Shown here: piece by piece, positions 11,801-26,800 of the stretch
How positions within the stretch are numbered: the stretch's first letter is position 1
Layout: every line of letters starts with the position of its first letter
DNA from: Hymenolepis diminuta
Taxonomy: Eukaryota > Platyhelminthes > Cestoda > Cyclophyllidea > Hymenolepididae
Assembly: GCA_900708905.1 (NCBI GenBank)
Contig: CAADRB010000032.1
Location: 124,001 to 188,000 of the forward strand
Length of the DNA: 64,000 nucleotides
Reading direction: 5' to 3'
Translations under genes and position numbers: made by a program
The notes under the pieces: generated by a model
The model's database searches: none
Told to the model about the DNA's origin: nothing
Seen by the model: only the letters and a program-made list of their open reading frames with translations

Positions 11801-14800
11801 TAGATGCGCTTCTTCCTAGGTGGCCAGGCAAAAGCTTATTTAACACATGGGCTGAAAAGTCACACATAGTTGGCGCTAGTTTTATTGTAGTCACCTTTTT
11901 TTCAGTTAATACTAACCTTCAAAAGACAGCTGTTAAAATTTCATGGTATTCTATTCATTAGTTTGTGAGTTAGTGTGCTAAGAGTGACGCTACTTTTGTT
12001 ATTTTCAAAACAATGAATCAAAAACAATTTCGTGTTTTAATTTTACATTGCTTCTTGATGGGAAAAATACCGTTCAAGCGAAGCAATGGCTTGAAAAGTG
12101 TTATGGGGACTCCGCTCCGTCAGAAACAACAATAAAACATTGGTTTGCCGATTTCAAACGTGGTGGTAGAGACACCGATGATGTAGGACGTCCAAATGAG
12201 GCGGTAACACCAGAAAACATAAAAAAATCCACAAAATCGTTTTGCATGGTGGAAAAGTGAAGTTGCGTGAGCTAGCTGACATCGTAAAGATATGAAAAGA
12301 ACGTGTTGGCTTTATATTGCATGAGCNNNNNNNNNNNNNNNNNNNNNNNNNNNNNNNNNNNNNNNNNNNNNNNNNNNNNNNNNNNNNNNNNNNNNNNNNN
12401 NNNNNNNNNNNNNNNNNNNNNNNNNNNNNNNNNNNNNNNNNNNNNNNNNNNNNNNNNNNNNNNNNNNNNNNNNNNNNNNNNNNNNNNNNNNNNNNNNNNN
12501 NNNNNNNNNNNNNNNNNNNNNNNNNNNNNNNNNNNNNNNNNNNNNNNNNNNNNNNNNNNNNNNNNNNNNNNNNNNNNNNNNNNNNNNNNNNNNNNNNTAA
12601 TATTCATCGACTATCTTGAGAAAGGAAATACCATTAACAGTGAATATTATAAAGCATTATTGGAGCGTTTGAAGGCCAAAATTGCAAAGAAAGAAATTTT
12701 GTTTCATCAAGACAGCGCACCGTGTGACAAGTCAATCAAAACAGTTGTAAAACTATATGAATTGAACTTCAAATTGCTCCCACATCCACTGTATTCGCCA
12801 GATTAGGGTCCCAGCGACTACTGGCTGTTCGCAGACCTGAAAAAAATGTTCGCTGGTAAGAAATTTCGCACGAATGAAGAGGTTGTCGCTGAAACTGAGG
12901 CCTATTTTGAGGCAAAAGATAAATCGTTCTACAAAAATGGTATTGAAATGTTAGAGCGGCGCTGGAATGATTGCGTTGCTCTTGATGGAGATTACGTTGA
13001 TGAATAAAGCTAATTTTGAACCAAAAAACTGTGTTTTCTTTGTTAGGCCTGGTACTTTTATAAACAACAAGTTCTTTTAAATCCAAATAAAATTTAATAT
13101 TAGTTAAAAGCAGCTATAGTGATTAAAGATTAATCGTTTACGCTTATATTTCTATGTGTTATATTTTCCTTAGGATGAAAATTAAATTGATCGCAGGTCT
13201 TTAGGTTCAAACGAATAGTTAATCATCCACAAAAGAATATCTCAAGCCAATTGAGGAATGTCTTAAAACACTCGGCTTGTATAGAGTGAAGTATCCTAGG
13301 GCAGCTCTCTTGAGGGACTTCCATTCCACCTCGCCTCTTGTTGAATCAAAATTAAATATTATTGTTGTTCATTCGCATCACTTTATGTGTACGGATGAGT
13401 AATAATTTTCCCCTCTCTGACTTGACAGACACGCACATTAACCTCTACTTTACTGGGACACAATTATTTACAAAATAACTTACATATTAGAAAAGGTCTT
13501 GCGGGTGATCGTGTTACTGAAGAAAACCTCATCCATCAGGATTTATTCAGCAAAGGAATTGATTTTAGGACATAGGTCATTTTTTCATATAAGGTCTGGG
13601 CATGAACAGTCAATATTTATTACCGAAATTATTGGAACTGAGTCAAAGATCAGTAAATATGATCATCGACCATTTGGAGTCTACGAGTAGATCATAAGTG
13701 TTTGCGTTTCTTTTTGTGGCAAAACCTAGAGTGAAAAATTATGAAACATACCCTGCTGAGGCGTTCAGATAGGTGTTATTAAGGCTATGAGTCCTTTATG
13801 ATGCTATGGGGAAGATTTGTTTCAAACAATTATTAAAACTGAATCTACGTTTTTTTTGTATCGTGAAATGTGTTGATGTAGAAAGTGAACAAAATGTGCT
13901 CATTCTATATGCTCCTTTTTGAAGATCAATTAAGAAAGTGTTTGACAGACACTCTTTTGGTTCTCTGCTTGTCACGCAAAGGCATTCTTGTTTAATAATT
14001 AAATCAACATCGATAATGAATTCTTCCTGTTTCACGTTCCACTCCTTTCGGTAACCATTATATTTTGCCCTATCTTAGATGGTCTTTACAATCACATTTA
14101 ACTGCTATCCCCGCCTTAATCATAGTAAACCAGTCCGGTGAAAGAAAAGTAGTTTAAATGATTGATGTAGGAGGTGACTGAGGATGAGGGGTCTGATCAC
14201 TCTTCCCTTTATTTACGAAGGACGGTGCTATAGAGATAAACTGAGAATTTATAAGAATATCAGCGAATGATGGAGTAAATAACGTAAATAACTGAAGAGT
14301 ATACAGGAAGTCCCACATAGCTCGCATGCCGTTAGGCTCTCACTTGAGCTTCTCTGTTATATTCGCTGTTTTAAAGTTAGCAATTAGTGAATGTGCTTAA
14401 AGGGAAGAAAATTCAGTGGAGCTATTACCTCTTAGCTTTCTTTTCTGAATAGGCCAATTTGCGTCATCCATCCTATTCTACTTCTATTTTCACCTTATCA
14501 ATTGGCCGTCCACTTTGAGTTAAAAATGGGTGACTTTGTAAGTATTTTCTTATTGGTATTCTTGGTTTGTTATTTTTAATCTTTTATCATTTAATTATTT
14601 TTGACATCGTTCCATCTGATATCCCTGCCAGAGAAGAGGGAAAAACACAAGTTCTCGTTATAGCGAAAGCTTATTACGGTTCATTTCAAAATATGCACAA
14701 TAAAGCGTAATCCACTTAACAAATTTAAGGGATAAGCGTTACATTGAATAATACCGGAGAGAAAGTATAAATTAAAATATTAATTTTGTCAACGGGAAAT

Positions 14801-17800
14801 CTACAGTAATTCAAGAAAATTTTATTTTAATCTTGACATTTTGTTGAATTTTTGCTTAGTTTTCTTACCCTCATCAGATTACCGTATAGGTTCATTCACA
14901 ACACTCTATATAACTGTACATGCTTCCACTCATTCGTTTCGTTTATTCCTGCCAGTTATGAAAAATGTACAACTAATTGTCTAGACGTCTGTTTCACTTC
15001 GATTGTTTTCCTTCCTAATACTATAATTCCGCCCTTTTGTCCTTTTTGTTCTCAATGAGGTCCTTTTCATCATGGTCCTGTTTTTCCCTTTTGATGTAAT
15101 TGGTAATTTTTAAGGCTACACTGAAAAGTGAACTATTGTGATGCTTCTCTTTATCGCTAAGATTGTCGTTTATTTTCTTTGAGTATCGATGAGTTGGTTT
15201 AATTTGTAGTGATTGTAAATTGGAAAAAAGCTTATCTAAGTTTTTAGCGAATTAAATTGATGCAGATTCTTCCTTATACATTCTCCTACCTGGACTCTAC
15301 TGTGAAAAGTTTCTTTCTGTCGATTTTCGTATTATTGTGACCCACATTTTACTACTATTGACTAACAGTAAGTTCAATAAATGATCACGAAAGGTATTGA
15401 CAAGTCAGTTCATTTTTTTCCCTAAGAGTTGAGAAAGCAAAATGATCTTAGACGATATTAACCAGCTTACATGATTGCGTCGTAGCAGAGCTCAGATAGC
15501 TAATCGATTTTCGCACTCATTCGTACATCTGAAGGTGTATCGATTCTTCACTGCTCGAAATACTTTTATGTCATTCATTTGTCGTTTATTTCTCGCGGTA
15601 ATGTCATTTTGTTGCCTTCTATTAAAAATTCCTATTTACAAGTGGTAACGAATAAGAGGCAGATCTAAATAGATGCCGTATCCAGTTGGATAATTTCTGT
15701 ATGTACGTAATGTAAACAAGCTTCATCAGAAAAATATTAACATGGGTTTTAACTTCTACCTCCGGTTACTGTTTAAAACCACAAATTAAGAGAAGTCTAA
15801 AGGACAAATTTGTAAATTACTACGAAAATGTTATTTATACTTTTATTCAACTCATTATCATTAACGCGATCTTTAAATAATGAAGGGAGATTGGCTTAGT
15901 ACTATTATAATATTGACCTTGAGTGTGTCCGTATACCATTACTTTAAATAGATACAAGGGATTCTTTCTGCTTATCTCTAATAATACCATCGAATGGCAT
16001 GTTAATTCATGTTCATTTTGTGAAATTATTTGTATGTCCGAGTGCCCAAAACGCACCTATCGACTACGCACCGACAATTTCCCTCTCCACTCAAAATCTT
16101 GGTCTTTTGGTATTAGAATGGCCGTTTTCTTTTAAATAAATTATTAGTTTCTTAAGATTTTTATTTCAGGGTCGAATTACTTTAAATACCATCTTAATGT
16201 ATTTTGAAATTTGATTCCTGCTATTTTTTGTCCCAATTTTTATCGTCGTTACCTCTGCATTCACAACGCCGTGATATTTGGATCGTTTGTAATAGAAGGA
16301 TGGTAAAAACATTAGTGAGACAATGGTTCATTTTGCATTTCCATTCTGTTCAAAACTAATCGAGCTTCTCTTGACTTTGCGGCAAACCCAATTATTTTGG
16401 GCTCCTTCGCCAATGTAATAGCTAAAAACGATAGGTGGTCTAATCTAGACTATCTTTGCGATATCGCTAGGTGCCCACTCAACATACGCTAAGACGTCAG
16501 TTGCTCAGACCGAAAAGAAGTGTGAGACGTGCATTTCAAAAGATGGTCCAATTTATTAAGGAAATACTGAAATGTTAATATGGAAAATAAAACATTAAAT
16601 CGATTAGCCAATAATTACAACGGTGACGATATTACTTCTCCAGCCATGGGCATAAATGGTCAGTAATCAATAAACTATTGTACGAGACGAACTTTGCTCC
16701 GACGCACTGGAAGTATTCGCTTCAAGATCTTAATAAGAAGTTACAATTTAGATGTCTGATTTGGTTCTTTCGTGTTTGCAATGAACATAGTGACTCCCAA
16801 GCTGTAGTGTCTTCTTAATGAATCCTTGGGTTGGTCATTTCGTTCTTGATAGGCCTTTGCCATCCTGTAATCGCCACAGTAGTTTATATTAAACTTGCAT
16901 TTTACGTCTCCCCTAATATGCATTCGGTACAAATAAGATATGACCCTTCTAGTCGTTAAGAAAGAAGGGAGAATATTTAGAAAAGCATGCAAATGATCGC
17001 TATGGGGTACAAAAATAATTGAGGTTTTTCGGATCTTATTGTAATGCGTTTTATTTGTTTTGAATATATTTTATAAGCAAATCGAATTTACCAATATTGC
17101 AATTTTAACCTGAAATCAGAAATGAATTTTTCTGAAGTCCTATTTCTATATGGAGCAAAATTTCACATCGGATTGACGTATGTTAGGTACGAATACCAGA
17201 GACCATCTCATTACCTTTTCTTGTCATTGCATAATTTTCATTTTTATTTCTAGTTCCGATCCTACCCGCGAAAAATCTCTCTTATGGACAACGAAGAAAT
17301 GTGGGTCGCTGAAAACAGTCGCCTTCACGTCTTTCGTACCATTCCTTCGCGTTCTACTGATCAAAGTCCCGTATTCACGCATCTCAAGGTTTGTACTTTT
17401 ACTCAATCTCTTATCTAAGTAATAATCATATTTACTAAAGTTACGAACATCATGCAATAACCAATTGTCATTAAGGTGTTTTCAAATTGTTATGGCTCTA
17501 TATATTTGCAAGATGATTGTAATGTAACAGGTTTTTAGAATAATGAAACACAAAAGAACAGACATAACAAAAGATATTATCGGTTTGAGTCTGAAACCTT
17601 AAACAATTCTGGACTTCATTATATAATCTGTGGCGTTAATCTTTGCATAACAATTCCTTGCATTGATCTAAGCTTTGTCGTATCTACAATTTGATATCAG
17701 ATACTGATAATCTGAACGCTCTTGTTCATTTAAGCATCTGCAGATCTTTTCGTAGTTGAATGCACGTATTGTAGGAGATATGTTTCATCAGAAAAGTGAA

Positions 17801-20800
17801 GACTTGAATATGGTGCTTTCACTGTAATATTTTGAATGAATTCAAAAGGTGGATTGAAATATTTAAAATTTTATCCCGCTGGCAACCTCACTAGAAGTAG
17901 TACAAAATTACGCAGAATGAAAAAGATGGGAATCCAGAATTTCCCAGAATTGAATAACCCAAATAATGAATTGAATACGATAACATACAAGGAGTTATGA
18001 GTGGTGCTATCAGCATGAATAGATATAAGTGAGGACATGGAGGATTTATATTACTTTATATCCTTTATATAGAGAATAACAATAATTTCGCAAAGGGTGG
18101 AACTAGTAGGACTAAAATCACCACGTTTACCTTAGAGGAGAATCGAATACGACCCTATGTAGTTGAATGTACAGGACACAAAGAAATGGATACGATTTTA
18201 ACCCGCTGCATTATCCTTTATCCCTCTTGGTAATTTGTAAACCCAGACCTACACTATTGGAATAAATAACACTTGGTTTCAGCCTAAGTTATGCTTCTTC
18301 ATAGAACCGCTATAACAGGAACCTCGCATTCCATTACCTCTCATGTTGATCGGAATTAACCAGTGCGGTCGGTCATCCACATCTTTGTATCTACATCGAT
18401 GGGCATCAATTTCAAATCTCCATCTTAACAGACGTGTACTTCTGGTTACTATGTCACCTGCTGAATCCATAAATTCTTGGTGCTCGTTACTTATACACCT
18501 AATTTCTGTGCTTTGTTGTATTTTAATATATTCTATTCACAACGTTATCAGTTTCGAACACTTGAATTTGCTTGTGCAAGTCGTGTAAGCTAGACGTACA
18601 ACTTCGCTTTTATAAATACATGTACATATTTTAAAGAAGTTGGAAATGAAACCAGATTCTATTTACTTAAACGGATAGCTTTTCGGATATAACCAAATAT
18701 TTAAATTATTTTAAATATATAAATTTAAATTAATACAACAATTTATTGTGTATAACTAAAATTTGAAATAAATTTAGAAACTGTTTTCCTTTTATATAGC
18801 CTTATTAATTCTTCATATTTGGAATATTGCCTGCTCATTGAACGTAAATCTACCGAATCCTATGTACTTATTTATGTATCAAATAAGTGCCTGCTTAATC
18901 CACTCTCTCGCTCCCTTATGAAGTGATGCTCTAACCGAATATTATGTGAATTTTTAATTCACTATCGTGATTGGGAGACGTCTTTGTGAGCCCTATATTT
19001 TCCTCTCATCATAGATGTTTTTCGTTATCTCATTCAGGAAATGGAGAGTGCGAGTTACAAAATATATAAATAAAATATTTTATATGCTTCCATTTATTTT
19101 GAAGAGACTACTTACTTGGATTCACCAGCTTTTTTGGATGGTAAATTTAACAATCCGTTAACTTTCTATTTTCTACGAATTTCACCAACGATAAGGTGAA
19201 TGTGGTGAATACTTGTGTTGAGATAAAATGAAACTTCGGTCTTGTAGATATTTGTCGTTAAAGGGCGTTCGTGTAGAATGGGAATATATGAAACATAAGC
19301 AGCTATGAATAAATAACTGTGATCAAGCGACAAAGCCATTACACGTTGTTGAGCTTTGGATTATTACTAACTGGAAGCTCTAGAACTTTTAGTTTACAAT
19401 GAATTATCCAAACAATTGGGACTCACGCCTGGCACACAAAGGGAAGGCAAAATGATCTAAATGAAGGGTGAATAGTAGAATTACAGTATTTAGAGATTGC
19501 GGTTTCGTGTTCCTCGATATTGTTGCTGACTCTTGATTTTTATTCTTTAGTCCCACAAGTACTGCAGTAATCTTGGAGCAATATCCTCATTGGAAGCAAC
19601 TCCTGGTTGTGTTTTTGTAACATTGGGCAGTCGATATCTCGACGCCATTCATCCAACCATGCCAGTGAGATCTATGCTCAAAGAACCTCTCAGGAATAGC
19701 ACTTCCAGTAATATCTACATTTCTGTGAGTCAAATTATCATTACCTTTGATAAAGCTAAAGCTGCAACTTCTCAAATACTTAAAAGAGTAATGACAGAAG
19801 TGTTGTACCTCTCGAAATAGGTAGGCGGCATAATTTGAGAACTATATTTGTACTGTTGAGTTATGCTGCTATTGATCGGAGAAGATTGAACCTATCGTTT
19901 ACTATCAAATAGCTCAAGATTAGTAAAACAATAGACCTCATAATGCTGACTTGCCATGATGATGACATGAAGGTTTCATAACGTCGGTGTGTGACTGACA
20001 TGCCAATGGCTGTCTTTCCATTGGCTTGTATTGTGTTTGTACCCAAGTAAAAGGCCAGAAGGGAGACTTAATGGGTTCATTTGATTGTTGCTACAGTATA
20101 ATTCTATTGGTAAAGGTTGTTTATCAAGGGAAACTAAACAAACGTTCATTCAAGACTGAGTTAGTCAATGAATCCTACATAATCCTTTTAGAATAAAATC
20201 CATTAATTTTTGTATTGTAGAGATTCGCTGCGGCTCACGATTTGGGGATTTTTACTGCTAACTGGGTTGTCCACAGTATTAAGCCACGAATCATAACAAC
20301 GGGGATGTCTAAGCCTCCATTCTAGAGCCGCTAAATTAATATTCATTATTTTCCCAAACTTAGAAGTCAGAAGAATAACTGAAAACGTCTTTTGGGTTAA
20401 TAAAGAAGCCAGGTGGTGGTTTGGACACGATAAGATGTTAGCAGATAGCTGAGTTGGATTAATGAATTCAACGTTAACGATATGGTAAAATGCAGAATTA
20501 GTAGACAGAAAAGATCACCATCGGTCCGGATTATTAATCGATTCTTATTTATTATATGTATTCACTTTCGATATAGGTTTCCGGCATTGTTTTGTCCCAA
20601 TTTAATACATTTACCCTTGGTTATTATTAATTATCTCAGATATCTTAGAGAATAGTGCCATGTGTTTCTATCAGAAGCGAGAGGTTAGGGCGTTTTACTG
20701 CTTCTGGGATGCCCCTATATCGAATGGTCGCACATTTATCCCCTCTATATCGCTGAATTGTCAGTCCTATTGCATCCCAGTGTCAAAAGACTGAAACTTC

Positions 20801-23800
20801 ATGGAATACGTCTATAATATGAACTAGTCTTTTTTCACATTTAGCCTTAGTAGTAAACTTGTGGATATGAGAAGAAAGTTTTGATGATTGATGATAGAGA
20901 TAGCCAAAGGTAAAGAATCTGGCCAACCTACTTTTTATTTTACACGCAATGAACATGGGCATGAATTTTAGGGAACGATTGAGGACTCACGGATCTTCGG
21001 AAGTATAATCTAAAAAGTATTTATTAAAGGGCATCTTAAAGGTGATGCAACTTAGAATGAAAGGGTAAGACAGAAAGATAGGTCAAATATGGGAGAAAGC
21101 GACTACTTCGCCACAGTGGTCACTACCCTCTTCCGCAACCTGAAGTTTTGGCTGAATATAGCCCATATTCTAATCACTGGTTACTGTTTTCCCATGTTGA
21201 TCCGCATGTGGACGTGCTTCCGTACTGGGCTACTCAGGTGGCTGACTGGGCCTACTTCCAATTCCTCAGCAGCAACGTGTTTGCTGACTTACATGACATC
21301 ATCATGGGTATTTCTTCGATTTCTGTTGTTGATTACTGATTTTTTGTCTATGCCTGGGATTCACTAATTAAGGCAAATGTGTCCGCTGAAGGTAATATAT
21401 ATTCGCTTATTAGTTATTCTATATTATGCTAATTATGTTAATCTCTTCTATGTGATATGAGAATAAACTTTCAGAATTTTTTAAACATTTGCTCAGTTAT
21501 CATTTGATAACTACATTGTGACAAGCCCCGTGTTTAGTCTCCAGAGTGGATAATTGAGATATAGAACTTGTTTTTCAATATCCCATGCTCATATCATGCC
21601 AACTACTTTTCATGTCATCTTGGTACCTAACTATGGATGTCACATTGCCTTCGACTGCATTTATATAATATCAGATGTATAATTACTCTAACGAAAATAA
21701 AGCCCACAATCATTTATTGTCATTGGTACTGAGGTCTTTAACCATCAGTCTGGAGGTCTTTATCTTATTTTTTCAAATTGAATCTCATCTGTAATTGACA
21801 TGGCCTTCTCTTTTATCTTAATTTTTAAAATCAAACCCACGCACACATTTTTTCCAGCGTGAAATGGTCTGTTTTCGCTTTAGTTGCAACTCACAGGGCT
21901 CTGTGCTTTTGATAGAAAACTAAGCACTACGTTTTAAGTCTGCGTTTCTTGCAACGAAGAAGTACGTCGGTGTTGTAATAAACTTGAAATAATTCTATCG
22001 GCCAATTTTTGTGGCGTTTATTTACTCACACCATGACAAAAATGCCATTTTTCGTCGTGAACACTGATAACTGTTAAGGAGACTTAAGGAGAAGGGAAAA
22101 ATTTGAGGTTGAGAATGAGATCCTGGTCATCTAACTTTGTAATATTCACATTGTACACCTTTACTTAACGGGTGCAATTCACGGCTTTCAATTTTCAACT
22201 ATTTCCTCAGTTTCTGAGTGAAATTATGATCCTGTTGTTTGGAGCTTGTTGATTAGTTGATGATTGGTCAAGAAAATATTGGTAAAATTAGTGGACAGGT
22301 TCAGCGCTCACCAGTTCGAACTCAGGGAGTGGAATGATCAATCACACAGTTAAGTTTGGCTTGTGAAGGGGTGGCAGAATTCGAGTTTCGTCAATGAGGC
22401 TCAATGATGCCACCCATAATCCAAGATGGACGTTGGATAATGTTGTCCTAACTGGGAGTTAATATAATTAGTACAGTGAGTTTACTAACGGCCTTCTCTT
22501 TTTATATCACAATTACCACGCTTCTAAACGGACACTTTGAATTTACTGCTTATAAACTGTTCAGAGGGCGGTTTTAATATACTAAAAGCTTTACTTTTCA
22601 TTCTGCTCGTCTATTTTATTCGCTAACGCCCGTTGTTTTAAATTTTATTTCTTTGCAGTGTTCTCGCCTTGCGATCTGAGGAGAGGTACTCGATTCCGAG
22701 TACCCAATTTCCGGTTGCTTTAAAATCTTCTTATTTTGCGTTTATGTCTTGAAACGTAAAATGGCAGTAATTTGGCGATCTTTCACTTTAATAATCATAT
22801 CCTTGCGTGTTTGGTGGCGATAAGAGCCGTTGGAGCTTAGCTTTTAGGCCTATTGATTGAAATATATTTTAAATACCATTTTTTTAAGAATTCATGCCTA
22901 TTTTCATAATTTCGTATTTCTCAAACTCTAATTTGTCAGTACTCTAGCTAGAAATAATCAATTCAGATGAGGGAAAACTTCCTAAAGTATTGCCCTGCTC
23001 AGCTTTACGCACTTCCCTATCGCAGTATAGGGAAGGAGATAGAAACGTTTGCAGAATATTTACCCTGGAAGTGAATCGAGAGAAGTCAGTAGCCTCATAA
23101 TCGTAATTGTGTCGAGTCGATACAGCTAAATTCATTTAAATTTTCATCAGTACACGATTTCAAAATCATTCGATTAATCTAATCGATTCAATAGCAATCA
23201 GACCTGTCTTGTCACGAAAATAGAAACTGGTGTGGGGTTGTTTAATTTATGCACTAAAATCTGTGCAATCATTTCAATTTCCCATCAAAAACAGCTTGTA
23301 TGGAAGAAGTACAACTGTTAATATTAAATTTATATGGGGTAAAGGGAAATAAAATCAGATCTTATTGAACTTTAGAGCAGTTGTGATTGATCCGTCCTCT
23401 TTCAGACCTTATCCATTTCGGAACATTAAGTTCAGCAAGATGTTAGTCTATATTTGTCTAATAGGTTAAAATTTTCAATATGTATGAAAATCTTGTATTG
23501 TCTTAATGCCTAATTCCTTAATTGAGTATTTCACTAATCACTTCTAGATTTTTTAATGTAAAAAAATAGGCGTTTATTATGAAGGTCAGGCTTAAGAATC
23601 GCCAACTTAATAAGCTCTTGTCCTTACCAAATGAATGAACTTTAATATTGTAGAATAGGAAGAAAACAAAAAACAATGATAGGATACTTAGATTAGGTGG
23701 GAACAGAAGCTGTGTCTGACTAATAAAGGTCAAAAATACAGATGTTAAATAACATGAGGAAATCGATAAATAGCTTACTAGGCCGATTTCGATTTATTAA

Positions 23801-26800
23801 AGTGTACCAAAGAAAATAAAATGTAATATTTACTGTATATATTAATGAAATATTGCCTTAGTTACTAAGAAAAACAGCGCGAATTAGTAAATAGAAAATT
23901 TGTCTTGTTCAATTGATGCGTTAGAATTCTTTATCTTTTTCCCCCAAAAATTGCAGGATACTGCATCGAGTTTTCGCCTGCATGCATATTTAATATATTT
24001 TTGTAATTTTTAGTGTTTTTAGGATTTTATTACTCCAACTTGACAGCTGATATCTCCTACGACTTAATACTACACAACAAAAATCCTTTGTTGTGTCGGA
24101 CTTTACTGTAAGCCCTCTAATCCTGAGCTTATCACACTCTAAATTTGTTTGATATAACATATATTTTTGTTCTTTCTTTATTCACTCATTTTGTATTATT
24201 GAGTTTAAACTTTCTCTGTTGATAATGTGCCTATTAAAATTTAAATACACGAACAATTTAACGTTTCCGTTTAACTATAAAATAAGTTTGCAGAAGCTTA
24301 TAAGGCTGCGTTTTTCGAGTCTGTACTTCGAGTATGAACATTATATTCCTACTGCGCACTTGCATATCGATTATCGATTTACACTCTTTACATCTGGTAA
24401 TGCAGCCCTGAGTGGACAAAAGTACATTTCTGCACTTATTTATCTACTTTTTCCTCTAATATTTCATTGTGTGTTGCTGATTAACTAATCCCTTATCGTC
24501 TCAACTGCTGCTCATTTTGCTGAAGATGCCGTCTTCTTAGGAAAATACGAGTTTAGTAAGAAAATGTATCAGATAGGATATCCGAATCACCCTGACCGAA
24601 TATTATTGGTTTGTTAAGATTCGTGAGTCAATATTATTCTAATCGCACCTTTTATAATAACCCGTCGTTTTGTTTATAAAGTTAATATGCAGTGTACAAG
24701 ATAGTCAGATAGATGTTTGTCTTTAATATTCTGAATTTGGGTTGGAGGTATGGTCTGTGGAACTTCACGAATCTAGTTTGTTTACGGTAGCTAAGATTAA
24801 GCGTTGACAATATTATTTAAACACTGTTTCCTTCAAAGATTTTCTCAGATTTAGATTGAAATTAACCTTAGTATTCGCCATTCAGTGTAAATTTCCAGTA
24901 GCTGATGGTTTAGCCTCCCATGTATTCTATTGGACTTAAAGCATCCCAAAAAGGATCATTTAGTCTATCTAAAATTCATAATGCGATGGTCTATAATGTA
25001 AGGAATTGGGTTTAACAAAGTTAAAAAACATCTGATAGTTGTCTGTCTGAGTAGGTTGAAATGACTTCTCAAGGATTGCATTAGCAGCTGTTCAACTAGA
25101 CTAGATCTGCTTGAGAAAGTGCATGTAGCTTTAAATGCATGTATTAAGAAATCAGGTATGTTTTGCAAAATGGCTAGGAGCCGAAATAAAACATCTGACT
25201 GTTACTTCCTAACTGTTTTGGTTTTTGTTCAGAAAGAGTAGTGGTTGCTGAAGTAGTAAATTTGAAATAGCACGGTTGCCAATGGCTTCCAAAATCGAAT
25301 GGAGGCTAGAAAGTTTTTCAACCACTTATTTATTTCCAAAGATTTATATCATAATGCCAACTCTGATATTAGGTATCTGAATGGCGGAAATTTTCACGTG
25401 TATTTACTCTTCAAATAGTTTATTAAGCGATTTCAATGGAGAACTGAAACCTCCACGTCTTGGTGCATATGTCGACTTTATGTGTCTTGAAGTTTCTAAA
25501 AGGTGATGTTTAAGCTGTGAAAAACTGGGTTTAAATTTTGTTTTGCTTTGAACATCGCGACAGTGTAAAATAGTCAGAAACGTATAACCTGGGTCAGAGT
25601 TTAGTTCAAAAGTGAATCAAAAGAACCTTCTCTATTTCGGGAAATATTTTAGCCCCATTTTTCAGGTCAGTTTAACACATTCGTGTCGTAGAGTATAAGA
25701 AGAGTATAAGTAAGAGTAAGTATTAGAGTATGAGTCAAATTTCTCGGCTGAATTTGAAGACACCCAGCTGAGTCTGCTACACTATAAAAGAGGATCATTG
25801 ATTTGAGAAAAGTGAAAGAAATGAAATACCTACAGTTTCCCTCTTATTACATCTATTTTGTTGTAACTTTCGCCAAATTTTTTAGTTACAGGGCAATGCA
25901 CAAATTAGCTTTTCGTTTTTGCGAGTAAGTATTTTCATCCGAGTCTGCAGTCAACATTGATGAACTAATGACCGACACAATTAGTGCCTAATTTTAGATT
26001 GACTGATGACCTGAGCATTCATGCCCGGTCTATTTTTGCTATTTAACGCTCTAGTTGCCACCGTTACAAAACTAAAATTACTTATACCTAGGAAACATGA
26101 CGTGTAGTCCAAACAACTTTTTATATCAACAAGAGTCTTTTATAAAATTGGAGGATTGACTTTCTAGTTAGCCAATAATTGTTTTAATCGTGGTCCTACG
26201 TGTCTGAGTGTGAGTCCAATAATTTATAACCCAGTATACGAGAGATGTAGCTTGAATACACCGACAATACTTGATCTGACATTCTAACAGATAAAGACAG
26301 GAAGACTAGGCTCGTCGTCAATCGTCTCTTTTTCATATCTCGACCGATCAAAAGAACTAAGAAGGTATTCTGGTACTGATATTAGGTGATAAGTGCCGTA
26401 TGAGCTAAATTATAGCAACAGTTGATCTTTAGTTCTATTATGGATGACAAAAGATTCTAAATGACACAGTGTAAAGAAGAAGGGATTGTGTCTCGTAGCG
26501 AAATGGTGTTGAAGATAAGTGCACTATTCTTGTTAAACATAGTCTCTTACAAAGGTAATTCCTTACTTAATTTGGCAACTTTTGTATGACAGTTTCATAT
26601 TGAGTAGTAAGCTGCTTTAGCCTTTTGATAATCGTCGTAGAGTTGATTGTTTCTATTTGCTAATTTATAATTAACCCACTCATTCGACTATCTTTGCGTC
26701 ATAGAGCTCGTTTGCGAATATTTAACCCGCTGGTTAGAGTTAATATAGTGGGGTATGATGCCTCATTGAAGCATTAAACCAGTCGTTCACATATCTATAA

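Larger units (their letters stand above)
11841..13073 (+). mobile_element. Degenerate irritans-type mariner element
   Basis: A mariner of about 1.2 kb lies in intron 5 of the F-box gene, in the same orientation as the gene. The left end starts at a TA (11841-11842) followed by ACACATGGGCTGAAAAGTC. The right end, read in reverse complement, gives ACTTGTTGTTTATAAAAGTACC, so the terminal repeats are eroded but recognisably paired. The transposase between them is inactivated. The layout (left end, about 170 bp leader, transposase, short trailer, right end) and the sequence around the leader and trailer are those of irritans-subfamily elements such as Himar1. No clean TA duplication survives on the right. 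Confidence 0.85.
8277..17253 (+). other. Intron 5 of the F-box/WD40 gene (9.0 kb)
   Basis: Donor GTAATC, acceptor ATTTCTAG. It contains an (AG)11 repeat at 10075-10096 and a mariner copy with an assembly gap at about 11841-13073. The rest, including 13.1-17.2 kb, is AT-rich with only short chance-length frames. True length is uncertain because of the N run. Confidence 0.7.

Noticed and set aside
22310..22325. GTTCGAAC resembling a tRNA B-box
   Set aside because: It is a palindrome. The flanking bases do not pair as a T-arm and no A-box or acceptor stem is at the right distance.
25690..25735. Possible minisatellite of AGTATAAG units
   Set aside because: Units are irregular in length and sequence; better described as low-complexity purine-rich DNA.
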